Notes: generated from the sequence alone by a model not told the origin. A DNA stretch of 47,380 nucleotides from Acidimicrobiaceae bacterium (GCA_002729125.1 PBTQ01000026.1:1-47380), one strand, 5' to 3'. Numbered from the stretch's first letter, positions 35,383 through 44,643 are shown. A program made the numbers and translations.

Positions 35383-37770
35383 ATGCCTCGTCGCCCGCTT
35401 CACGGAATCCGCATCGTCGACCTCACCCTCGAACGAGGTGAACTCACCGGGCGCCTCTTCGCCGACCTCGGTGCCGAGGTGCTACGGGTCGAGCCCCCTG
35501 GCGGGTCACCAGCCCGGTCGATGCTGCCGGTCGTCGGCGACCAATCCCTCTTCTTCACGTTCCGTAACGCCGGGAAGAAGGGCGTCGAACTCGATCTCAG
35601 CAGCGACCCGGATCGCGAACGCCTGCACGAATTGCTGGCCTGCAGTGATGTCGTCATCGATTCCGCCGAGCCCGGCTCGTGGGCCGACAGCGGTCTCGAT
35701 GCCGACGACCTCGCCCGCCGCCATCCTCATCTGATCGTCTGCTCGATCACCGCCTACGGGCGAACCGGCCCCTATGCGGGCCGCGATGTGCCGTGCGCTG
35801 TGATCGACGCCACCGCCGGCATGGCCTTCAAGGCGGGGGTGCCCGAACGCGAACCTCTGCTTCCGCCCGGCAACATCGCCGACGACACCGCATCGATGCA
35901 TGCCGTCTTCGCCATCGAGTGTGCGCTGGTCCAACAACACACCACTGGCGCCGGGCAGGTCATCGATCTGTCGGTGAACGAGGCAGCCGCTCAGATCGCT
36001 GACTGGTCGCTGTCGAACTGGACCCGGTCGCTCGATGCAGGCATGCCGAGCCTCGACAGCCGCATCGGTCCGGGGCCCGTGTACACGATCCTGCCGTGCA
36101 AGGACGGGTATGTCCGGCTCGTGATCATCGCCGAACGTCACTGGAAGGCGATGCGGGCCTGGCTCAGCGAGCCGGACTATCTGCAAGACCCCGAGTACGA
36201 GACGTTCATGGGCCGTTTCGGCATCGCCGACGCCGTGCTCAACCCGCTGTACACGGAGCTGTTCTCGACGATGACGATGCTCGAGGTGGCCGAGGAGTGC
36301 CAGAGCCGCGGCATCGTCTGCACGCCGATCCTCAAGCCCGACGATGTGTTGGTGAACCCGCACTTCGAGGCCCGGGGCAGCTTCGACCATGTCGATACCG
36401 ATGCCGGCACCATGATGCTGGCATCGGGTTTCTTCGAGATCGATGGCGAACGCGTCGGTCCGTTCGGCCCACCCCCTGCAATTGGTGAGCACACCGACGA
36501 GGTGTTCGCCGCGCTCGGCGAACCACGCCCGGCGCCCGCCGCTCCGCTCACCGGTGACGACGCGCCGCTTGCCGGGATCCGGGTCATGGACTTCGGTCAT
36601 GGCGGTGTCGGGGTCGAGTGTGGTCGCATGCTCGCCGAGTACGGGGCCGACGTCGTGAAGATCGAGTCACGGACGTATCCCGACTTCATCCGCACGGTGC
36701 TCGGGGGTGAGATGTCGCCGTCGTTCGCATCGTCGAGTCGGAGCAAGCGGAGCCTGGGTGTCGACGCCAAGCACCCCGAGGGCCGCGCCTTGCTCAAGCG
36801 CATGGCCGCCGTCAGCGACATCGCGATCGAGAATAACTCGACTGGGATCATGGAGCAGATGGGCATCGGCTACGGCGAGCTGTCGGCGGAGAACGCCGGC
36901 CTCGTGATGATGTCGAGCCAGTTGATGGGCAGCTGGGGACCGTGGGCAGCCTGGTCGGGCTACGGCCCCAACACCCAGGTCACCGGCGGCATGACGCACC
37001 TGTGGAACTACGAGGCGACCCCTGAGCCGGCCGGATCCATGTCGATCTTCCCGGATCACTTCGCCGGGCGTACCGGTGCGGTCACCGCCCTCGCCGGTGT
37101 CCTCGGTCGTCGCCTCCACGGTGATTCCGGGTTCCATGTCGAGGTCTGTCAGGTCGAGCAGGTCGTCAACGTGATGGCCGACTTGCTGGCGAAGGAGTCC
37201 CTCGAACCGGGCTCGGTCCAGCCACGGGGAAACCATTCCGATCGCGGCACGCCCTGGGGACTCTTCCCGTGCAAGGACGACGATTCGTGGGTCGCAATCT
37301 GCACCCGCTCCGACGCTGAGTGGCGGGCCTTCGCCGAGGTGATGGGCTCGCCCGAGTGGGCGATGACCGACGAGCTCACCGTGCTGACCGGCCGGCAATC
37401 TTGCGAGGGCGAAATCGACGCGCTCGTCGAGGCCTGGACACGGCAACACACCGTCGCCGAGGTCGTCGAGGCCTGCTTTGCGCGCAGGGTGCCGGCGGGG
37501 CCGATGCACAACTCCGCCGGACAGTACGGCGATCCGCACTACCGGGCCCGCGGTTTCATCGTCGAACTCGACCAACCGCCGATCGGCGGCATGACCTTCG
37601 AGGGGCCCGGGTTTCACGCGACCGGTATGCCGGTTGCGGATATTCGGCCCGCACCGGGACTCGGTGCTCACACCCGCGAAGTGTGCGCCGAACTCGGACT
37701 CGATGATGCCGAGATTGATGCGCTGCTCGCATCGGGGGCGATCGAACGCGATGTCGCTAATGGAGCATGA
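35383..37770 (+). CDS. Tandem CaiB/BaiF (family III) CoA-transferase, two fused domains
   Basis: The product is 795 aa, twice the usual length of about 400. Domain 1 (1-395) starts HGIRIVDLTLERGELTG and has an Asp (D142 in AVIDATAGMAF) where family III enzymes form the acyl-aspartyl intermediate. Domain 2 (from about 400) restarts with LAGIRVMDFGHGG, but the matching segment reads NTQVTGGMTHLW with no Asp. One half is therefore probably catalytic and the other structural. Family III enzymes move CoA between carboxylates and act as interlocked dimers; a fused chain would be a built-in heterodimer. The lipoprotein gene follows with no gap. Confidence 0.87.
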   Translation: MPRRPLHGIRIVDLTLERGELTGRLFADLGAEVLRVEPPGGSPARSMLPVVGDQSLFFTFRNAGKKGVELDLSSDPDRERLHELLACSDVVIDSAEPGSWADSGLDADDLARRHPHLIVCSITAYGRTGPYAGRDVPCAVIDATAGMAFKAGVPEREPLLPPGNIADDTASMHAVFAIECALVQQHTTGAGQVIDLSVNEAAAQIADWSLSNWTRSLDAGMPSLDSRIGPGPVYTILPCKDGYVRLVIIAERHWKAMRAWLSEPDYLQDPEYETFMGRFGIADAVLNPLYTELFSTMTMLEVAEECQSRGIVCTPILKPDDVLVNPHFEARGSFDHVDTDAGTMMLASGFFEIDGERVGPFGPPPAIGEHTDEVFAALGEPRPAPAAPLTGDDAPLAGIRVMDFGHGGVGVECGRMLAEYGADVVKIESRTYPDFIRTVLGGEMSPSFASSSRSKRSLGVDAKHPEGRALLKRMAAVSDIAIENNSTGIMEQMGIGYGELSAENAGLVMMSSQLMGSWGPWAAWSGYGPNTQVTGGMTHLWNYEATPEPAGSMSIFPDHFAGRTGAVTALAGVLGRRLHGDSGFHVEVCQVEQVVNVMADLLAKESLEPGSVQPRGNHSDRGTPWGLFPCKDDDSWVAICTRSDAEWRAFAEVMGSPEWAMTDELTVLTGRQSCEGEIDALVEAWTRQHTVAEVVEACFARRVPAGPMHNSAGQYGDPHYRARGFIVELDQPPIGGMTFEGPGFHATGMPVADIRPAPGLGAHTREVCAELGLDDAEIDALLASGAIERDVANGA

Positions 37771-38646
37771 GTGCGTCCGCTTCTGCTCGTCCTTGCTGCG
37801 CTCGTTGCGGCATGTGGCGCCGACGGGCCCGGTGACGAGACGGCCCCGGCCGTGACTAGCACGTCGTCGATGGCGTCGGCGTCCTCTTCCGCTGCCGTGC
37901 CCGACTCGGGGGTCCTCCCGGTCGGTATCGGCGACTCGGTCAGGTACGGCGACTCGCCCCAGCAAGTCGGCAGTCTCCGACTGCCCATCGATGCCGGGGA
38001 AGGCCCGTTCCCAGTGATCGCCTTCATCCATGGCGGGTTCTGGCGCAACACGTACGACAGCAGTCTGTCCGAACCTCAGGCTGCCGATGCCCGATCGAAG
38101 GGGTACGCCACCTGGAATATCGAGTATCGGCGGGTCGGCGATGAGGGCGGCGGCTATCCGGGAACGCTCGACGACATCGCCACTGCGATCGACGCCCTCG
38201 TCCGCATCGATGCGCCACTCGATCTCGACCGGGTGTTCGTCGTCGGGCACTCCGCCGGTGGACATCTCGCGCTCTGGGTCGGTCAGCGCGATGACCCCGT
38301 CGTCGTTCCGCGGCTCGTGGTGGGTCAGGCCCCCGTCGCCGATCTCGCCGGCTCGTTGGATCTCGGCCGCGGTGCGGTCGAGGGGTTCATGGGCGGCACT
38401 CCCGAGCAGATTCCCGCGGCGTACGGCGAGGCCGACCCCGCCCGGCGGCTCCCGGTGAAGGTCCCTCAGCTGATCGTGCACGGTCTGCGCGACGACGACG
38501 TGCCGTTCGATGTGGTGGCGCCCTACATCGACAAGGCCGGCGACGGTATCGACACCTTGACCTTCGAAGACGAAGGCCACTTCGACATCATCGATCCGGC
38601 GGCGCCCTCCTGGGAAGCGACGCTCGCGTACCTCGCCGGCATCTAG
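37771..38646 (+). CDS. Secreted lipoprotein alpha/beta hydrolase (BD-FAE/kynurenine-formamidase-like)
   Basis: The product is 291 aa. The N-terminus is a lipoprotein signal (PLLLVLAALVAACGAD) with lipidation Cys15, followed by a Ser/Thr-rich linker. The hydrolase has an oxyanion motif HGGFW and nucleophile elbow GHSAGGH, with late Asp (GLRDDDVP) and His (EGHFDI). HGGxW is shared with kynurenine formamidases and BD-FAE esterases. It acts outside the membrane on an ester or amide. GTG 37771 follows the CoA-transferase TGA directly, so it is probably co-transcribed. Confidence 0.87.
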   Translation: MRPLLLVLAALVAACGADGPGDETAPAVTSTSSMASASSSAAVPDSGVLPVGIGDSVRYGDSPQQVGSLRLPIDAGEGPFPVIAFIHGGFWRNTYDSSLSEPQAADARSKGYATWNIEYRRVGDEGGGYPGTLDDIATAIDALVRIDAPLDLDRVFVVGHSAGGHLALWVGQRDDPVVVPRLVVGQAPVADLAGSLDLGRGAVEGFMGGTPEQIPAAYGEADPARRLPVKVPQLIVHGLRDDDVPFDVVAPYIDKAGDGIDTLTFEDEGHFDIIDPAAPSWEATLAYLAGI

Positions 38647-38686
38647 GCTGCGCCGGATTCCACCCGACCCGCGAAGGGGTCGTCCC

Positions 38687-39552
38687 GTGTCCAGCCTCGC
38701 TGACGTCATCAGGCATCGGCACATCGTCGACTTCGCCAGTGACGGCGTCGTCTGTCTTCGACAGGTCATAAACCCGGATTGGATCGAGCAGCTCACGGCG
38801 GGCCTCGAGCGCAACGTCGCCGATCCGTAGCCTCGAGGTCGAGCGTGGAACACCGACGAGTACGGCCGGGTCACGTTCTACGACTCCCAGGTCTGGCAGG
38901 AGATTCCGGAATGCCGGGACTGCGTCGAGAACTCGCCGATGGCAGAACTCACCGGTCAGGTGACGAACGTCGAGGCGGTGAACTCCTTCTTCGATGCCAT
39001 CTTTACTCGCAGCACGGGAGCCAGTTCCGCACGCCGTTCCACCAGGACGCGCCGTGCTGGCCGGTCGAGTGGTTCGACACCTGCTCGGCGTGGATGCCGC
39101 TCGTGCCGGTCGCGAAGCGCAGCGCCCTTGAGTTCGTGAAGGGCTCCCACGCCTGGGACGTGCGCTACGCCCAGACCAACTTCGGGGTGCTCACCGTCGA
39201 CGAACGCGATTAGGTCGTCTACGACCAGCTTGAAGACGAGCTCGAGCCGTTTCCCGACATCGAGGGCCACCGGGAGCACTACGAGATCCTGAGCTGACAC
39301 ATCGAGTCCAGCGACGTGGCGATCTTCAACGCCCGGATGATCCATGGCGGATCGGGCCTGTTGCATCCAGATCGGGACCTCAAGGTGTTCAACACTCAAT
39401 GGCTCGGCGACGATGTCCGGGTCATGTTCGGGCCGGAGGGCATGGACCCCGACCATTCCCAGGTGATGACCGAGCACGGTCTCGCCTCGGACGATCGGGT
39501 CGGAGGTCTCCTGTAACCCGAACTCTGGCGTCGGGGACCGGTTGCCGTCTGA
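38687..39552 (+). pseudogene. Decayed phytanoyl-CoA dioxygenase (PhyH) family gene
   Basis: PhyH proteins are Fe(II)/2-oxoglutarate dioxygenases. Reading from GTG 38687 (GAAGGGG upstream) gives DFASDGVVCLRQV, TAGLERNVADP, then TAG (38828-38830), then NTDEYGRVTFYDSQVW. A 1-base deletion near 39011-39014 shifts the frame, after which the iron-binding segment FHQDAPCWPVEW, then KGSHAWDVRY, follow. TAG at 39211-39213 and TGA at 39295-39297 (probably a lost Trp, LS*HIESSDVAIF) interrupt again. A TAA at 39514-39516 probably replaced Tyr before PELWR. The frame ends at TGA 39552. Four in-frame stops and a frameshift mean it is not functional, though HxD and the second-His segment MIHGGSG remain legible. 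Confidence 0.85.
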
Positions 39553-39567
39553 CCGTCGCCGGCCGGT

Positions 39568-40866
39568 TCAGCCGGCCTCGCTGTGGGTGACGGGCAGCTC
39601 ACCCATCCACTCGCGAAGGGTGTTCTTCAGCTTGGTCTGCTGGATGAAGAGGTCCTGCTCGGCGGGATTGTCACCGGCGGCCTGTGGGGCCTTCAGATAG
39701 AAGCTCAACCACTCCTGCACGCCCGACTCACCGGCCCGGTGGGCGAGGTCCATGAACAGCGCAAGGTCGAGCACGATCGGTGCCGCCAGGATCGAGTCGC
39801 GGCACAGGAAGTCGATCTTGATCTGCATGGGGTATCCCATCCAGCCAAAGATGTCGACGGCGTCCCAGCCCTCCTTGTTGTCGCCGCGGGGCGGGTAGTA
39901 ATTAATGCGCACGACATGGTCGACGTTGCCGTAGAGCTCGGGGTACACGTCGGGCTCGAGGATCTTGTGGAGCACGCCGAGCTTCGACTCTTCCTTGGTC
40001 TTGAAGTTCTCGGGTGCGTCGAGCACTTCACCATCGCGGTTGCCGAGGATGTTGGTCGAGTACCAGCCGCGGAGACCGAGCATGCGGGCCTTGAGGCCGG
40101 GGGCGAGCAGCGTCTTCATGAGGGTCTGGCCCGTCTTGAAATCCTTGCCGGCGATCGGAACCCCGCGAGTGTGCGACAGCTCCTGCATGCAGGGCAGGTC
40201 GGTCGAGAGGTTCGGCGCGCCGTTGGCGAACGGCACATCGCTCTGAAGGGCGGCGTACACGTAGATCTGTGAGGGCGAGATGTTGTCGTCGTTGTCCTTG
40301 AGGCCCTGCTCAAACGCAGCGACGGTCTCGTGGACGGCCGAGGGCTCCTGGAAGGCCTCCGTCGAACCGCACCAGACCATGACGAGACGGTCGCAGCCGT
40401 TCTCGACCTTGAAGTTCTCGATGTCGGCCATGAGCGCCATGGCCTGATCCCACTTGTTGGTCTCGGACTTGACGCGTGTTCCTTCGAGGCGGCTCACCCA
40501 CTTTTGGTCGAAGACGGCGTCCATGGCGACGACACCTTCGAGTTCCTGGGCGATGGGGGAGAGATCCTTTTCCTCGAGCACACCGCAGGTGCGCGCGGCC
40601 TCGAGAGCGTTGGCCGAGATCGGGTCCCAGCCGCCGAAGACGATGTCGTCGAGTGAGGCGAGGGGAGCGAAGTCCTTGATGAGGGGGTTGCGACCCTCTC
40701 TGCGGGTGCCGAGACGGATGTGGGCCATCTGGGAGACCGAGCCGAGGGGGGCGACGCCGGTCTGGCGGGCGGACAGGACACCGGCGATGAAGGTCGAGGC
40801 GACGGCACCGAGTCCGGGCGTCAGCACACCGAGCTTGCCGGTTGCGGGGGCGATGTTCTTGGTCAT
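39568..40866 (-). CDS. ino1: myo-Inositol-1-phosphate synthase (Ino1)
   Basis: The product is 432 aa. N-terminal NAD-binding segment GVLTPGLGAVASTFIAGV, then the conserved WDPISANALEAA, WCGSTEA, ALQSDVPFANGAPNLS, VPIAGKDFKTGQTLMKT, GLRGWYSTNILGNRDG and YYPPRGDNKEGWDAVDIFGWMG. It converts glucose-6-phosphate to inositol-1-phosphate, the source of mycothiol and phosphatidylinositol in actinobacteria. I chose ATG 40866 because TATGGT lies 7 nt before it, while the ORF-track ATG 40878 would fall inside that element. Divergent from a LysR gene. Confidence 0.93.
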   Translation of the reverse strand: MTKNIAPATGKLGVLTPGLGAVASTFIAGVLSARQTGVAPLGSVSQMAHIRLGTRREGRNPLIKDFAPLASLDDIVFGGWDPISANALEAARTCGVLEEKDLSPIAQELEGVVAMDAVFDQKWVSRLEGTRVKSETNKWDQAMALMADIENFKVENGCDRLVMVWCGSTEAFQEPSAVHETVAAFEQGLKDNDDNISPSQIYVYAALQSDVPFANGAPNLSTDLPCMQELSHTRGVPIAGKDFKTGQTLMKTLLAPGLKARMLGLRGWYSTNILGNRDGEVLDAPENFKTKEESKLGVLHKILEPDVYPELYGNVDHVVRINYYPPRGDNKEGWDAVDIFGWMGYPMQIKIDFLCRDSILAAPIVLDLALFMDLAHRAGESGVQEWLSFYLKAPQAAGDNPAEQDLFIQQTKLKNTLREWMGELPVTHSEAG

Positions 40867-40873
40867 GGCCGAC

Positions 40874-40879
40874 ACCATA
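40874..40879 (-). promoter_or_regulatory. -10 element of ino1
   Basis: TATGGT on the minus strand, 7 nt before ATG 40866. A second TANNNT (TAAGAT) lies further upstream in reverse at 40897-40902. Confidence 0.4.
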
Positions 40880-40889
40880 AGGAATCATC

Positions 40890-40904
40890 AACAAGAATCT
40901 TATT
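40890..40904. promoter_or_regulatory. Candidate LysR operator between ino1 and the regulator gene
   Basis: AACAAG-AAT-CTTATT is an imperfect inverted repeat (5 of 6 positions) in a 69-nt gap that is far richer in A/T than the rest of the window. LysR proteins bind such dyads between divergent promoters. No test of binding is possible here. Confidence 0.35.
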
Positions 40905-40923
40905 TAGTGAAGCAACTCTGAAC

Positions 40924-40929
40924 TATTCT
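40924..40929 (+). promoter_or_regulatory. -10 element of the LysR gene
   Basis: TATTCT, then gcacag (6 nt), then GTG 40936. Confidence 0.45.
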
Positions 40930-40935
40930 GCACAG

Positions 40936-41787
40936 GTGACTCCTGCCCTCCCCGACCTCTCCATTCGCCAACTCGACTATCTCGTGGCCGTGTCCACCGA
41001 ACCGTCCTGGGCTGATGCCGCAGCCCGGATCGGCGTGTCGCCCTCCGCGCTCTCGCAGGGATTGAGCGAACTCGAACGCCGCATCGGTGTGCCGCTGTTC
41101 GATCGGGAGGGTCGCCGACGCACGCTGCGTCCGACCGCCGAACCGGTGCTCGCCCACGCCCGACAGGTCATCGCCCTCACCAGCGATCTCGCCGACTGGG
41201 CGGAGCGCACCCGCACCGGCCGAGCCGGCGAGTTACGGGTCGGCATGATCGATGCCGCTGCCGTCGGACACTTCACCGATGAGCTCCGCCAGTTCCGAGA
41301 CGATCACCCCGAGCTTCACCTCACGTTGCGGGTCGCGCCGTCAGGCGAACTGCTCGACGAAATCGAATCGGGCGACCTCGACCTTGCGGTCGTCGTCGGG
41401 GGGCACACCCGACGGGGAGTCCACACCGAGTCGCTGATGAACGAGCCGCTCGCCGTCTTCACCCCGGAGCGAGGTCTGCCCCGTGACGTGACCGCATGGG
41501 GGCCATGGGTGCTGTTCGCCCAGGGTTCCCACACCCGCGCGATCGCCGAGGAAGCCCTGCAGCGCCTCGGTGCGCCGACCACGATCGTGGCGGAATCGAA
41601 CCAGCCCGAAGTCCTCCGCACGATGGTCGAACTCGGGGTGGGCTCGACCGTGCTGCCGGTTGTCCAAGCCGGACCGGACTTCGGCCCGGGGCGAGTGATC
41701 GCCGAACGGACCCTCGTCCTCGCCCGTCGTGACGGCGCCGCCGTTGACCCGGCAGCCGAAATGCTCGCCGTCGCGCTCCGGAACTAA
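40936..41787 (+). CDS. LysR-family transcriptional regulator
   Basis: The product is 283 aa. Residues 1-65 are the LysR helix-turn-helix (SIRQLDYLVAVSTEPSW, then IGVSPSALSQGLSELERRIG, LFDREGRR); the rest is a periplasmic-binding-protein-like effector domain (GELRVGMIDAAAVGHF, GDLDLAVVVGG). The ORF track begins at 40720 inside ino1 antisense; GTG 40936 fits. It is divergent from ino1 and probably controls it or itself, which is inference. The coinducer is unknown. MaoC follows 34 nt downstream. Confidence 0.9.
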   Translation: MTPALPDLSIRQLDYLVAVSTEPSWADAAARIGVSPSALSQGLSELERRIGVPLFDREGRRRTLRPTAEPVLAHARQVIALTSDLADWAERTRTGRAGELRVGMIDAAAVGHFTDELRQFRDDHPELHLTLRVAPSGELLDEIESGDLDLAVVVGGHTRRGVHTESLMNEPLAVFTPERGLPRDVTAWGPWVLFAQGSHTRAIAEEALQRLGAPTTIVAESNQPEVLRTMVELGVGSTVLPVVQAGPDFGPGRVIAERTLVLARRDGAAVDPAAEMLAVALRN

Positions 41788-41821
41788 GGTCCCCGCCAGG
41801 TCCCTGGAACGGAGAAATGAC

Positions 41822-42289
41822 ATGAGCAACGCTGCCGCCGCCTATGAGGCGATTAACGCCCGTGTAGGCAACGACGAGGCCACCGGCGACTGGTTCGAGA
41901 TCACCCAGGAGCAGATCAATGACTTCGCCGACTGCACCCACGATCACCAGTTCATCCATATCGATCCGGAGCGGGCGACCCCGGTCTTCGGCGGCACGAT
42001 CGCCCATGGCTTCCTCACCCTGTCGATGCTGGTGAAGCTGACGGCCTCGATCCCGAACGAGATCCCACTCGAGGGCATCCAGATGGGCATCAACTACGGC
42101 TTCGAGAAGGTCCGCTTCATCAACCCGGTTCTGTCGGGCAAGCACATCCGGGCCTCGGCCGTCACCTCGGCCGTCGAGCTCAAGGGCACCGCCGTCAACT
42201 CCACCCGCACGATCACGGTCGAGATCGAGGGCGAAGGCAAACCGGCCCTCGTCGCCGATTGGATCGGCCGCACCGTCTACAACTCCTGA
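41822..42289 (+). CDS. MaoC-like (R)-specific enoyl-CoA hydratase
   Basis: The product is 155 aa with a single hot-dog fold. The hydratase-2 motif is FADCTHDHQFIHIDPERA, in which D-x4-H forms the catalytic pair, followed by FGGTIAHGFLTLSML. It hydrates trans-2-enoyl-CoA to the (R)-3-hydroxy form. ATG 41822 has a ggag site 8 nt upstream, in contrast to the leaderless first genes nearby. TAAGGT at 41785-41790 may be its -10 element. The next gene starts 7 nt after its stop. Confidence 0.92.
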   Translation: MSNAAAAYEAINARVGNDEATGDWFEITQEQINDFADCTHDHQFIHIDPERATPVFGGTIAHGFLTLSMLVKLTASIPNEIPLEGIQMGINYGFEKVRFINPVLSGKHIRASAVTSAVELKGTAVNSTRTITVEIEGEGKPALVADWIGRTVYNS

Positions 42290-42296
42290 GGAAGCC

Positions 42297-43097
42297 ATGA
42301 ACGACTACCCAATCGTTGCCGGTTCGGCGCTGTTCACCCTCGTCGACCCGAGCAAGGGTCACGAGGCCGCCTACAACCGCTGGTACGAGCGCGACCACTT
42401 CTACGCCGGCTGCATGATCGGCCCATGGCTGTTCGCCGGGAAGCGGTGGGTCGCTACCCGGGCGATGAAGGATCTCCGCTTTCCCGAGGGCGACACCCCG
42501 GTCGCCAGTCCCCACGACACGGGTTCCTACCTTGCGACCTACTGGGTGCTCGAGGACAAGCACAAGGAGCACTTCGACTGGGCCGGCAATCAGGTCGTCG
42601 ACCTCTACATGAACAATCGAGGGTTCATGGAGCGCCAGCACGCCCACACGGTGTTGCTCTCCAACCCCGAGCACGCCTATCGAGACGACGATCCGGTTCC
42701 GATCGAGCTCGCGTTCGATCACCACTACCAGGGCCTCGCCGTCGTGGCGGTCGATCCCGCCGAGGGCGTGAGCGACGAAGAACTGGGCGCTCACCTCGAC
42801 GAAACGGCGCTCCCGGCACTCCTCGCGAACTCGCCGATCGCCAGCATGGTGTCGTGGCGTTACATCCAGATGGGCGATGGCACCGAGCAGGCCCCGATGG
42901 ATCTCGGCATGCCGCCGGGCCCTCCGGAACGACGCCTCCAGATGTTCTTCCTCGAGGACAATCCGGATGCCGTCTGGGACCGCTTCCGAACCTATGCCGC
43001 CGACCTCGCTGCCGAGGGCAAGGGCGTGGTGAGCTTCGCCGCGCCGTTCTTGCCGACAATCGTCGGCACCGACACCTACACCGATCAGCTCTGGTGA
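42297..43097 (+). CDS. Protein of unknown function (266 aa)
   Basis: I do not recognise a family with certainty. The protein starts MNDYPIVAGSALFTLVDP, and the early segment AYNRWYERDHFYAGCMIGPW resembles dimeric alpha/beta-barrel (EthD-like) proteins. A second half (YQGLAVVAVDPAEG, LPALLANSPIASMVSWRY) could repeat that fold. It is acidic, Trp-rich and has no signal peptide or membrane segment. It sits between maoC (7 nt) and a lipoprotein hydrolase (GTGA overlap), so it is probably part of the same catabolic unit. Function unknown. Confidence 0.75.
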   Translation: MNDYPIVAGSALFTLVDPSKGHEAAYNRWYERDHFYAGCMIGPWLFAGKRWVATRAMKDLRFPEGDTPVASPHDTGSYLATYWVLEDKHKEHFDWAGNQVVDLYMNNRGFMERQHAHTVLLSNPEHAYRDDDPVPIELAFDHHYQGLAVVAVDPAEGVSDEELGAHLDETALPALLANSPIASMVSWRYIQMGDGTEQAPMDLGMPPGPPERRLQMFFLEDNPDAVWDRFRTYAADLAAEGKGVVSFAAPFLPTIVGTDTYTDQLW

Positions 43098-44623
43098 AAC
43101 TTCGGCTCGCGACCGCCGTCATGGTGACGGCGGTCCTCGCTGCTGCGTGCGGTGACAACGCGACTACACCGCCGCTGGTCACAACTACCGTTGCGGACAG
43201 CGCCATGCCGGCCCCGACCACTCCGGGTGCGGATGCGCTCGCGCCCGCAGCGATCACGCAGGTCAACTGCCCGCCGACGATCGCTGCCGACACCGTCGCC
43301 TGCGGCATCGCCGAGGTTGTGCTCGATCCAACCGCCGGATTCGACGCCACGGCATCGATCTCGATCGCGACCATGGCGGGCTACGACGTCGGCTTTCGCA
43401 CGCCGGTCGCCGTCCTCCAAGGTGGCCCGGGTGGGGCCAGCTCGGATCTCGCTGGCTTCTTCCCGCAACAGCCGTTCACCCAAGTCTTTGTCGACCAGCG
43501 GGGTACCGGATTCGCCTCAGCCGATTTCGATTGCCCCGAGTTCGACGGCGTGATCCCTGAGCTTGTCGAACGCGATGGCGAACGCAGCCGCGAACTCGCC
43601 GCCGATGCCCTCGAAGCCTGCGCCGAGCGGCTCGCCGGTGATCTCCTGCTCGACGCCACCACGACCCAGAACCACGCGTTCGACGTCGGCCAGGTGATGG
43701 CCGGCCTCGGCTATGACCGCTGGGTTGCGTACGGGGTGTCGTACGGCACCACAATCGGATTCGAGCTGCTTCGTCAGCCTCCAGCAGGACTCGTGGGCGC
43801 CGTCCTCGACGGCGTCTACCCACCCAATCTCGATGTCGACACGTCGGTCGTCGTCACGGCCCAACGGTCGATCGATGCGCTCAGTGCCGCCTGCGGCCGG
43901 AGCACCCGGTGCACCGACCTCAACTCCGACGTGGCGCTCAGTCTCGAAGCGTTGATTGCCGAACTCGATGAATCTCCACGCATCGTGACCCTGAGCCCGA
44001 ACGAAAGTGGCTTCGACCGCGAGGTCGACGTCCGTCTCGACGGAATCCGACTCGCCGAGTTCGTGTTCCTGTTGCTCTACAACGAATCGCTGGCCCGCTA
44101 CCTTCCGGCGATTTTGACCGGTATCGCCGATGGCGATCCCGATGCCGAACGGTGGCTCGCTCGAGTCGGTACCCGCACCTTTACGGCGGCCTATAACGCC
44201 AATCGCGAAGGCACCTACTTCGCGGTGCAGTGTCACGACCGTCTGCCCTTCACCTCCGGCGGGCCCGTCGAACACGACGGCGGTTTCGGTGCGGCAGTGC
44301 CGGTCGAACCGCTCCGCAACTTCTGTTCGGCGTGGGAGCAAGGCGAGGCCCGCGCCATCGTCGGCACGCCGGTCTCATCGGATCTGCCGACCTTGCTCCT
44401 GTCGGGCGCCTTTGATCCGATCACGCCGTCGACCTTTGCCGACGCCGCCGCTGATCTCCTCCCGAACGCCACCGTCGTCGCCCAGGACGGTCGGGGCCAC
44501 GGAATCTGGTTCGGCAACAGCTGCATCGCCGGCATCGTCCAGCAGTTCGTCGCCGATCCGCTCCGTACGCTCGACACGTCGTGCGCCGACGCCGGCGTGC
44601 CGGTCGATTGGGCGGTGCCCTGA
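43094..44623 (+). CDS. Secreted lipoprotein alpha/beta hydrolase (TAP/S33-like)
   Basis: The product is 509 aa. Signal peptide with lipobox VLAAACG and lipidation Cys19, then a Thr/Pro linker. The S33 peptidase-type core is VLQGGPGGASSDLAG (oxyanion), FVDQRGTGFA and nucleophile Ser in GVSYGTTIGFE; the late Asp and His are in SGAFDPITP and GRGHGIWF. Relatives are tripeptidyl aminopeptidases or proline iminopeptidases, but many are esterases. GTG 43094 overlaps the previous stop (GTGA). The ORF track start at 42425 is out of frame for the upstream gene. Confidence 0.88.
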   Translation: MKLRLATAVMVTAVLAAACGDNATTPPLVTTTVADSAMPAPTTPGADALAPAAITQVNCPPTIAADTVACGIAEVVLDPTAGFDATASISIATMAGYDVGFRTPVAVLQGGPGGASSDLAGFFPQQPFTQVFVDQRGTGFASADFDCPEFDGVIPELVERDGERSRELAADALEACAERLAGDLLLDATTTQNHAFDVGQVMAGLGYDRWVAYGVSYGTTIGFELLRQPPAGLVGAVLDGVYPPNLDVDTSVVVTAQRSIDALSAACGRSTRCTDLNSDVALSLEALIAELDESPRIVTLSPNESGFDREVDVRLDGIRLAEFVFLLLYNESLARYLPAILTGIADGDPDAERWLARVGTRTFTAAYNANREGTYFAVQCHDRLPFTSGGPVEHDGGFGAAVPVEPLRNFCSAWEQGEARAIVGTPVSSDLPTLLLSGAFDPITPSTFADAAADLLPNATVVAQDGRGHGIWFGNSCIAGIVQQFVADPLRTLDTSCADAGVPVDWAVP

Positions 44624-44643
44624 CCTCATGCAAGGCTGGGGAA

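Noticed and set aside
36667-38874. 735-aa minus-strand ORF
   Set aside because: Antisense to the CoA-transferase and lipoprotein genes, which are well supported.
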